From Gaiellasilicea sp963794385 (lineage in GTDB: Bacteria > Actinomycetota > Thermoleophilia > Gaiellales > Gaiellaceae), in contig CAWCDT010000007.1 of the NCBI GenBank assembly GCA_963794385.1, positions 186,001-250,000 of the forward strand: a stretch of DNA of 64,000 nucleotides. Direction: 5' to 3'. A model generated the notes under the pieces. It did not search any database. It saw only the letters and a list, made by a program, of their open reading frames with translations, and was not told the origin of the DNA. The position numbers and the translations under genes are program-made. Position 1 is the stretch's first letter. Each line of letters starts with the position of its first letter. This document shows, piece after piece, positions 58,181 to 64,000 of the stretch.

Positions 58181-59128
58181 CTACGCCCGTGGCTCGTCGC
58201 CGGAACGGGTGACGCTCGGTACTTGAAGCCCGGCGACGGCGAGCGTCACGATCACCGCTTCGGGACCGAGGCGCTCGGCGAGGCGGTGCGCCCCGACGAC
58301 CGCGCCGGTCGAGATCCCGGCGAAGATCCCCTCCTCGCGCGCGAGCCGGTCGCGTCATCTCGATCGCCTCGTCGTCCGTCGAACGGCTCGAGGTGGTCGA
58401 CCTTCTCGGGGTCCCAGTGCGGCATCACGATGCCGGTCCGGCCCTGGATCAGGAATGGTCCGCTGCGCGCCGCCGGTGATCGCGGCCGACCCTGCCGGCT
58501 CGTGCGCCTGGAGGAACACGCCGTGCGGCTTGAGCGCGTCGGAGACGCCCATCAGCGAGCTCGCGGTGCCCATGCCCTGGCAGAACGCGGTCACCCGCCC
58601 CTCGGTCTGCTCCCAGATCTCGCGGCCGAGACGCTCACGGTGATCCGGGACGATGTAGGGGTTGTTGAACTGGTCGGTCGCGTAGTGCCCGGGCAGCGCG
58701 GCGAGCTCGGCGGCGCGGGCGACCATGTTCTGGATGTCCTGCGCGGTCACCTTCGGCCGGCCCTCGACCGACCGGAACGACATCGATCTCCGCGCCGAGC
58801 GCGCGCATCAGCTGGAATCGCTCCTCGGTGAAGCAGTCGGCCATCACGATGAGCGCGCGGTAGCCCTTCGCGCGGCAGACGAGCGCGAGCGCAGGCCCGG
58901 TGCTTCCGCCCGTGTACTCGACGACGGTGTCACCCGGCGCGAGCAGCCCGTCTCGCTCGGCGCCCTCGACCATCGCGAGCGCCATCCGATCCTTCATCGA
59001 GCCCGTCGGGTTCGCGGTACTCCAGCTTCAGCCAGAACTCGGCCCCGTTCGCCGGCGCGCAACGCCGCAGACGAACAAGCGGCGTGTTTCCGATCGCCTC
59101 GAGGATCGACTCCGACCCGCGCGATCAT
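58181..59128 (-). pseudogene. Cysteine synthase/CBS-like PLP enzyme with multiple frameshifts
   Basis: Fragments of a fold-type II PLP enzyme lie in three frames: ILEAIGNTPLVRL and FWLKLEY; NPTGSMKDRMALAMVEGAERDGLLAPGDTVVEYTGGSTGPALALVCRAKGY with the PLP Lys; then TAQDIQNMVARAAELAALPGHYATDQFNNPYIVPDHRERLGREIWEQTEGRVTAFCQGMGTASSLMG; FLIQGRTGIVMPHWDPEKVDH; and RLAREEGIFAGISTGAVVGAHRLAE. At least five frame changes (near 59016, 58785, 58460, 58360, 58240). This is far more than in any other gene here, so true decay is plausible. Bounds approximate. Confidence 0.68.
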
Positions 59129-59237
59129 ACGGCGCGCGCATACAGAGGTGACAACACCAACCGCGGGTGGTCGCGCCAGCGCGTCACTGTGACCGGTTCC
59201 CCCGACCAAGCACAGTGAGGTCCCCGCGCTCGCGTCG

Positions 59238-59998
59238 CTTAGGAGCTAACGCTGCGTGCCTCGGGGTCGTGGCCGAGCACAGCGCGTCCGCCGTCCACCG
59301 GCACGATCGCGCCATTGACGAAGCCCGCCTCGGGCGAGAGGAGGTGAACGACGACCGCTGCCACCTCCTCCGGTCGGCCGACGCGGCCAAGTGGATGCAA
59401 GCTGCGCATCTGCTCGTCGGTCTCCTTTCGTTCTGCGAGCAGCGCCTCGTAGCGCTCGGTGGCGATCGACCCTAGAGCGACGGCGTTGGTCGCGGATCCC
59501 GCGCGGCCCGTAGTCGACGGCGAGCGCGCGCGTGAGTCCCTCGAGCGCCGCCTTGGCGGTCGCATAGGGCAGCGCGCCCGGGACGGGACGCTGAGCCTGG
59601 TGGGAGGAGACGTTGACGATCGCGCCCGGGCTGCCGCTGGCGAGGAACCGGCGAACGGCGGTCGCGCAGCCGGTCACCGCGAGCGCGAGATTGAGCGTGA
59701 TCAACTCCAACAGCTCGGTCGCCGGAACATCGTGAAGCGACGCGTCGCGGAACACCGCCGCGTTGTTGACCCAGCCGGCGAGCGGCGCCGCAGCCTCAGC
59801 CGTATCGGCGGCGCGAGCCGTGACGGCCTCATCGCGTGCGTCGCCAGTGACAGCTGCGATTCTTGGATGCTCACGCGTCCACGCCAGCGCGTCGGCGTCC
59901 ACGTCAACGACGACCACGTGACCCTCTACGGCGAGCCGCGCTGCGATCGCGCGGCCGATCCCGCGCGCGCCGCCGGTGACGACGTAGGAGCGCATCAT
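59238..59998 (-). CDS. SDR-family oxidoreductase (frameshifted)
   Basis: The N-terminal part reads SYVVTGGARGIGRAIAARLAVEGH, WVNNAAVFRD, and IVNVSSHQAQRPVPGALPYATAKAALEGLTRALAVDYGPRGIR, with the Ser, Tyr and Lys of the SDR catalytic set. A frame change near 59500 is followed by NAVALGSIATERY, LGRVGRPEEVAAVVVHLLSPEAGFVNGAIVPVDGG, the typical SDR ending. The corrected product would be about 250 residues. It starts at ATG 59998 or 59995, 115 bases from selC. Confidence 0.75.
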
Positions 59999-60113
59999 GC
60001 TCAGGGCATTCTGATCACGGCGTGTGTGGGACGCCATCGCGGTTGAGCGTCGGCGATCCCGCGACGTGCGGTATGCCCTCGCCGACGTTCGCTGTAACGC
60101 AGATCCGTCCTGA

Positions 60114-60206
60114 CGGAGCGGCCCCGGAGTCGAACCGAGCAAGCCGTGGGTTGCACGACCGGGCCGGTTTTGAAGACCGGCTGGGCCACCGGGCCCGTGC
60201 CGCTCC
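60114..60206 (-). tRNA. selC: tRNA-Sec (anticodon TCA)
   Basis: Read on the minus strand the 93 bases fold as a selenocysteine tRNA: 8-bp acceptor stem (GGAGCGGC with GCCGCTCC) and G as discriminator, a D arm with GGGCC/GGCCC, a 6-bp anticodon stem GCCGGT/ACCGGC around loop CTTCAAA with anticodon TCA, a long variable arm with 6-bp stem GTCGTG/CACGGC, and a 5-bp T stem with loop TTCGACT. The 8-bp acceptor stem, the 13-bp acceptor-T coaxial length and the long extra arm are hallmarks of tRNA-Sec. CCA is not encoded. It inserts Sec at recoded UGA with SelB. Confidence 0.95.
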
Positions 60207-60350
60207 GCGCCCAGCGTAACCGGCGCGCGGCACCGAGCCTCGTCGAGCGGTTGTAAGCGTCCTGTGAACCTGCCCGGAACGGGTTTTCGCGGTCGCGGCT
60301 TCGGGTGACAAGAGCCGAACGAGAGTCGTTCGAAGAGAGGGGATCCGACG

Positions 60351-61160
60351 ATGACACGCACGACACGAATGCTGTTGCTCGCACTCGCGGGGGCGCTGCT
60401 CGTCATTGCCGCGATAGCCGGCCGGACCGAGGTCGGCGGCGCGGCGCCGCAGGTACCTCCGAGCAACCAGGCACCGCCCACGATCTCGGGCACAGCCCAG
60501 GAAGGGAGCACGCTGACGGCGAGCGAGGGCCGCTGGGCCGGGACCGCGCCGTTCACCTTCGCGTTCCAGTGGCGCCGGTGTGACGCCGACGGCGGCAGCT
60601 GCTCGAACATCGGCGGCGCAGACGAGCGGACGTACGCGCTCAAGCAGCCCGATGTCGACAACACGATCCGCGTGACTGTGGCGGCCAGGAACAACGACGG
60701 CACCGCCACGTCCACGTCGGTCCCGACCGCGGTCGTCCGGGACGCGCCCGCCCCGCCGCCGACCGGTGGCTGCGCCGGCAACGCGCCGCTCCAGATCGCA
60801 GGCATCTCGCTGCCGGAGCGGCTGCAGCTCGACGGGCAGTCGATCAACCCGAGCATCGTGGGCCGCTCGACGCAGAGCATCACGCTGCGGTTCCACGTCT
60901 CGTGCAAGGGGAAGGCCGTGCAGGGCGCGATCGTCTACGCCACGGCGGTCCCCTTCAACCAGTTCACCGTCCCGGCCGAGCAGCCGACCGGTGCGGACGG
61001 CTGGGCGCAGCTCACGCTGACCCAGCTGAGCGGCTTCCCGGCCGCGAACCAGCAGCAGCTCCTGACGGTCTTCGCCCGCGCCCGCAAGGGTGGCGAGGAC
61101 CCGCTCGGCGGCATCTCGACGCGCCGGCTCGTCTCGTTCCCGGTCGACCTGCGGCGCTAG
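60351..61160 (+). CDS. Secreted protein with Ig-like domain
   Basis: The 269-residue protein has a signal peptide (MLLLALAGALLVIAAIAGRTEVGGAA), a domain of about 90 residues (PTISGTAQEGSTLTASEGRWAG, FAFQWRRCDADGGSCSNIGGADERTYALKQPDVDNTIRVTVAARN) that is typical of the Ig-like repeats in actinobacterial exported proteins, a Pro-rich linker, and a C-terminal beta domain (ITLRFHVSCKGKAVQGAIVYATAVPFNQF, GADGWAQLTLT). Probably a cell-surface or matrix protein. A GAGAGGGGA Shine-Dalgarno precedes the ATG. Confidence 0.8.
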   Translation: MTRTTRMLLLALAGALLVIAAIAGRTEVGGAAPQVPPSNQAPPTISGTAQEGSTLTASEGRWAGTAPFTFAFQWRRCDADGGSCSNIGGADERTYALKQPDVDNTIRVTVAARNNDGTATSTSVPTAVVRDAPAPPPTGGCAGNAPLQIAGISLPERLQLDGQSINPSIVGRSTQSITLRFHVSCKGKAVQGAIVYATAVPFNQFTVPAEQPTGADGWAQLTLTQLSGFPAANQQQLLTVFARARKGGEDPLGGISTRRLVSFPVDLRR

Positions 61161-61174
61161 ACGCGACCGGCCAT

Positions 61175-61200
61175 GTGGGGGGATCCTCGGATCCCCCCAC
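61175..61200. terminator. Strong hairpin after the 60351 gene
   Basis: A perfect 12-bp stem (arm GTGGGGGGATCC) with loop TC, 14 bases past the stop codon and 31 bases before the next ATG. No U-tract. Confidence 0.7.
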
Positions 61201-61231
61201 GACGCTTTCGTGGCGTGCGAAGATCGCCGCG

Positions 61232-61786
61232 ATGGCGCATCTCCGCCTGATCGACGTCGAAGGGGCCACCGGACTCCTGAAAGAGGAGTACGACGCCGCG
61301 GTCGAGCGGGCAGGCAAGGTCTTCAACATCGTCAAGGCGATGAGCCTTCGGCCGGGCGTGCTCAGACGCTCGATGGCGCTCTACCGGGAGATCATGTTCG
61401 GGCCGTGCGGGCTCACGCGGCAGGAACGCGAGCTGCTCGCCGTCGTCGTGTCCCGGGCGAACGACTGCCATTACTGAATCCGTGCCCATGCAGACGACCT
61501 CCGTGCCGAGGGCGCAGACGACGAGCTCGCGCGACATGCAGCGCACGATTACCGCCGGGCCGGGCTCCCGCCGCACGTCCACGCGATGTGCGACTACGCG
61601 GTCAAGCTCACGCTCGCGCCCTCGTCCGTGGGTGCCGCGGACGCAGACGGGCTGCGAGCGCATGGCTGGGACGACGCCGCGATCCACGACGCGATCCAGG
61701 TGATCGCCTACTTCAACTACATCAACCGCGTCGCCGACGGTGTCGGCGTCGATCCCGAGCCCGAGTGGCCGGAGAATGGGAGCTGA
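61232..61786 (+). CDS. AhpD-like peroxidase-related selenoprotein (Cys-x-x-Sec)
   Basis: Carboxymuconolactone decarboxylase/AhpD-fold protein of the peroxidase-related group: GLLKEEYDAAVERAGKVFNIVKAMSLRPGVLRRSMALYREIMFGP, LTRQERELLAVVVSRANDCHY, then TGA (61475-61477, codon 82). The same frame continues IRAHADDLRAEGADDELARHAAHDYRRAGLPPHVHAMCDYAVKLTLAP, HGWDDAAIHDAIQVIAYFNYINRVADG to a TGA stop at 61786. Cysteine homologues have NDCHYC at this place, so UGA stands for the second Cys of the redox motif. AhpD-like selenoproteins with CxxU are known from environmental genomes. Product 184 residues. First gene of a cluster with a cupin and a nitrilase. Confidence 0.9.
61498..61511 (+). promoter_or_regulatory. 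Candidate SECIS hairpin in the AhpD-like gene
   Basis: CCUC pairs with GAGG around a 6-nt loop CGUGCC, with G in the second loop position, and the loop begins 24 nt after the UGA. An overlapping alternative pairs 61482-61487 with 61510-61515. The fit is weaker than at the MerB-like gene. Confidence 0.45.
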
Positions 61787-61788
61787 GA

Positions 61789-62149
61789 ATGGCCGGCTTC
61801 ACGATCAAGCACGTTGACGAGTTCGAGCGGCCGTTTCCCAAGTGGGCATTGGCGCGGCGCTCGCTCGACCTGCAGTCGTTCGGGATGAACGTCGTCGAGC
61901 TGCCGCCGGGCGAGTCGATCCCGGAGCACACCGAGCTCGAGAGCGACCAGGAGGAGGTCTTCATCGTCCTCGAGGGGGAGCCGACGATGGTGATCGACGG
62001 CGAGGACCACCCCGCGCCGGCGGGGACGTTCACGCGGCTCGACCCGACGCCGAGGCGAACGGTCGTGAACCGGAGCGACAAGGATGCGGTCGTCCTGATC
62101 GTCTCCGCCCCCCGGACGAGCGGCTACACGCCGCCGGACTGGGCCTACG
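61789..62149 (+). CDS. Cupin-domain protein (3' end unclear)
   Basis: From ATG at 61789, two bases after the AhpD-like stop: FTIKHVDEFERPFPKWALARRSLDLQSFGMNVVELPPGESIPEHTELESDQEEVFIVLEGEPTMVIDGEDHPAPAGTFTRLDPTPRRTVVNRSDKDAVVLIVSAPRTSGYTPPDW. It has both cupin motifs, with His/Glu ligands in EHTELESDQEEVFIVLEGE. In other members the protein stops shortly after this point. Here no stop follows in frame until about 63090, deep in the nitrilase gene, so a base error close to 62145 is likely. The end given is the nitrilase start. Confidence 0.78.
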
Positions 62150-63064
62150 ATGCATTCGTCGGTCGTCGTCGCCTGCGTCCAGGCCGAGCCGGTCATCCTC
62201 GACCGCTCCGCCACCCTCGACCGGCTCGCCGAGCGCACCGGCGAGGCCGCGCGCGAGGGCGCTGGGCTCGTCGTCTTCCCGGAGACCTTCGTCCCCGCCT
62301 ACCCGAGCTCCGCGTGGGCGAAGGCGCTCGCCGGCTGGGCCGAGCCGGGGGCGACCGAGGCGTTCGCGCTGCTCCATCGGGAGTCGCTCGCGGTGCCCAG
62401 CCCGGACGCGGACCGGCTCGCCGAGACGGCGCGCGAGCACGCGGTCTGGCTCGTCGTCGGCGTCAACGAGCTCGATCCCGAGCGGCCTGGCACGCTCTAC
62501 AACTCGCTCCTCACCTATTCGCCCGAGGGCGAGCTGGCGCTGCATCACCGCAAGCTCGTGCCGACGAACCACGAGCGGCTCGTCTGGGGGCAAGGGGACG
62601 GGCGCGGCCTCCGCGCGATCGAGACGCCGCTCGGCCGGATCGGCGGACTGATCTGCTGGGAGAACTACATGCCGCTGGCCCGCTTCGCGCTGTACGAGTC
62701 GGGGGTCGAGATCTACATCGCCTCGACCGCCGACGACGGCGACTTCTGGCAGGCGACCCTGCGGCACATCGCGCTCGAGTCGCGCGCGTTCGTGATCGCG
62801 CCGTGCCACTTCCAGCGGGCCGGCTCGTACCCCGCCGACTTCCCGTTGCAGCGCCTGCTCGAGGGCCGCGACGTCCTCGGCCGGGGCGGCTCGGCGATCC
62901 TCGCGCCGGACGGCTCCTATCTGGCCGGACCGCTCTACGGCGAGGAGGGGATCCTCTACGCCGAGCTCGACCCGGCCCGGCTCGCCGCGGCGAGGCAGCG
63001 CTTCGACCCCGCCGGCCACTACCACCGGCCGGATGTGCTGCGGCTGTCCGTGACGCCTTTGTAA
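62150..63064 (+). CDS. Carbon-nitrogen hydrolase (nitrilase superfamily)
   Basis: The 304-residue protein carries the Glu-Lys-Cys triad of the superfamily: LVVFPETFVPAYP (Glu45), LALHHRKLVPTNHERLVW (Lys), and RIGGLICWENYMPLARFALYE (Cys). The CWENYMPLARFALY sequence and HRKL..T..ER are typical of true nitrilases or aliphatic amidases. It hydrolyses a nitrile or amide; which one cannot be told. The ATG lies inside the end of the cupin, so expression is coupled. Confidence 0.92.
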   Translation: MHSSVVVACVQAEPVILDRSATLDRLAERTGEAAREGAGLVVFPETFVPAYPSSAWAKALAGWAEPGATEAFALLHRESLAVPSPDADRLAETAREHAVWLVVGVNELDPERPGTLYNSLLTYSPEGELALHHRKLVPTNHERLVWGQGDGRGLRAIETPLGRIGGLICWENYMPLARFALYESGVEIYIASTADDGDFWQATLRHIALESRAFVIAPCHFQRAGSYPADFPLQRLLEGRDVLGRGGSAILAPDGSYLAGPLYGEEGILYAELDPARLAAARQRFDPAGHYHRPDVLRLSVTPL

Positions 63065-63126
63065 TCACTTCGCACGCGATGCTGCGCTAGGAGGGCTGAA
63101 CCGAGCGGCGGCGAACACGGGGGCCG

Positions 63127-64000
63127 ATGTCTCCGGAGATCGCAGAGATCACAGAGGAGTCGGCGAGCCAGGAGAACGGCGACGCCCGGGTCTCGTTCTC
63201 GGACCTCGTCCGCGCGCACCACGCCTGGGACACGGATCCGAACGTCGCCAATGCCGAGGCGGTCAAGGGGCGGTTCCAGGAGCTGCTGTCTCGGTTCGAG
63301 GCGGCCGCCGGCGAGATCGTCGACGCGTATTGGTGCCGCCACGTCGCCTCGGGCGTCGCCCTGACGCGCCGCGAGCGCCAACGCCGCGGCCGGCTGCTCG
63401 GACGCCGCCGGAAGCTCGAGTACCGCCTCCATCGTGTTTCGGACTGGGTCACCGACGACGCCCACGAGATCGCCGATCTCCTGCACGACTGCGACATCCT
63501 CGCGATCAAGGCCTCGAACGGCCTCGAGAGCGTGCCCCGCGCAGTCGTGATGCAGTGGCTCATGCTCGTCGAGTCGCACCTGCTCGGCTTCATCGAGCGT
63601 GCCGGCGAGACCCGGCCCGATCCGAAGGTGGTAAGGCGCTTCGCCGCCGCTGAGCGGGCCGAGCTGGAGCGGATCGAGGAGTACTACTTCCGCGCCGGCG
63701 AGAAGCGCGCCATGATGCGCTACGTCGAGGGCATGCTCGGCCTCGGGCTCGTGCTCCTCCTTGGGACGGCGATCGCGACCGCCGGCGTGCTCGCGCTCTT
63801 CGGCGCGCTCGACCTCGAGTCGGCGTCGGTACGGGAGTTCTACGCCTCGGCGGCGGCCGGGGGGATCGGAGCGGTGATCAGCGCGCTGATGCGGATGAGC
63901 GGCCGCGGTGACTTCGCGATCGACCACGAGATGACCCAGCTCGAGGTAACCCTCGTCGGCGCGTACCGGCCCTTGATCGGCTCGGTCTCCGGGATCGTTG
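63127..64000 (+). CDS. Hypothetical membrane protein, N-terminal part
   Basis: The frame runs off the right edge; 291 residues are visible. The first 190 are soluble and basic (VSFSDLVRAHHAWDTDPNVANAEAV, LTRRERQRRGRLLGRRRKLEYRLHRVSDWVTDDAHEIADLLHDCDILAIKASNGLESVP, VVMQWLMLVESHLLGFIERAG). A Glu/Tyr-rich helix RAELERIEEYYFRAGEKRAMMRY leads to two membrane helices (GMLGLGLVLLLGTAIATAGVLALFGAL and EFYASAAAGGIGAVISALMRM). Similar proteins occur in actinobacteria and cyanobacteria near effector or signalling genes, but I do not assign a function. Confidence 0.75.
   Translation, partial: MSPEIAEITEESASQENGDARVSFSDLVRAHHAWDTDPNVANAEAVKGRFQELLSRFEAAAGEIVDAYWCRHVASGVALTRRERQRRGRLLGRRRKLEYRLHRVSDWVTDDAHEIADLLHDCDILAIKASNGLESVPRAVVMQWLMLVESHLLGFIERAGETRPDPKVVRRFAAAERAELERIEEYYFRAGEKRAMMRYVEGMLGLGLVLLLGTAIATAGVLALFGALDLESASVREFYASAAAGGIGAVISALMRMSGRGDFAIDHEMTQLEVTLVGAYRPLIGSVSGIV

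Noticed and set aside
61090..63090. A 666-residue cupin fusion protein
   Set aside because: The frame stays open only because of GC content; the 62150-63064 part encodes a nitrilase in another frame.
1..64000. CRISPR array, insertion sequence, rRNA genes or prophage
   Set aside because: No regularly spaced repeats, transposase, rRNA or phage structural genes were found; the M15-like lysin alone is not enough for a prophage.

Overview
The window is very GC-rich (about 70% by eye), uses many GTG starts and is densely packed. Gene content and style suggest a deep-branching actinobacterium of the Thermoleophilia type (Gaiellales/Solirubrobacterales-like): FabL-type enoyl reductase, a DUF6458 protein, Ku, 4-hydroxyphenylpyruvate dioxygenase, PimA-like glycosyltransferase and dispersed pur genes. 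That placement is an inference from content; there is no rRNA here. Many start codons have a TANNNT box 6-9 nt upstream and no Shine-Dalgarno, so leaderless mRNAs appear common.

Layout. 1-9.8 kb: metal-transporter fragment, propeller/RTX protein, HPPD, FabL, proline dehydrogenase and unknown proteins. 9.9-18.2 kb: exonuclease VII, cNMP-binding protein, glycerate kinase, flippase-like and glycosyltransferase genes, ring-cleavage dioxygenase, esterase, adenosine deaminase and a methyltransferase. 18.2-30.8 kb: cystathionine beta-synthase, a MerB-like gene, purH, a purM-purN fusion, CtaG, MOSC, purF and purL. 30.8-43.5 kb: transporters, ArsR and PadR regulators with visible operators, a secreted TIM-barrel glycosidase-like enzyme, proline racemase-like enzyme, peroxiredoxin and Ku. 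43.5-49.5 kb: purQ-purS-purC-purB, purD and purA. 49.9-53.2 kb: dnaB, rplI, rpsR, ssb and rpsF, with a large palindrome and DnaA-box-like 9-mers upstream of dnaB. 53.3-64 kb: envelope and redox genes, a run of damaged genes, a selenocysteine tRNA, and an AhpD-like/cupin/nitrilase cluster.

Main discovery: three parts of a selenocysteine system occur together. (1) A 93-nt tRNA with anticodon TCA, 8-bp acceptor stem and long variable arm, on the minus strand at 60114-60206 (selC). (2) An AhpD-like peroxidase-related gene whose CxxC motif reads Cys-His-Tyr-TGA and continues in the same frame for over 100 residues. (3) A MerB-type organomercurial lyase homologue overlapping the end of purH, in which an in-frame TGA stands where MerB has its second catalytic Cys (Cys87-x-x-Asp90 ... 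TGA149; compare Cys96, Asp99, Cys159 of MerB). A perfect 7-bp stem with a GGUC loop starts 13 nt and has its loop 19 nt after this TGA, as expected of a bacterial SECIS. I know of no described selenocysteine-containing MerB.

Purine synthesis: purF, purD, purN, purL/Q/S, purM, purC, purB, purH and purA are all present; of the IMP/AMP route only the purE/K step is missing from the window. A 23-nt AT-rich palindrome occurs twice, once just before the ada promoter and once in frame inside purL.

Caution: at least ten genes carry frameshifts, including essential ssb. Seven genes with one simple shift each contain exactly one extra base, which suggests sequence error more than biology. Frameshifted genes should not be read as dead without checking.
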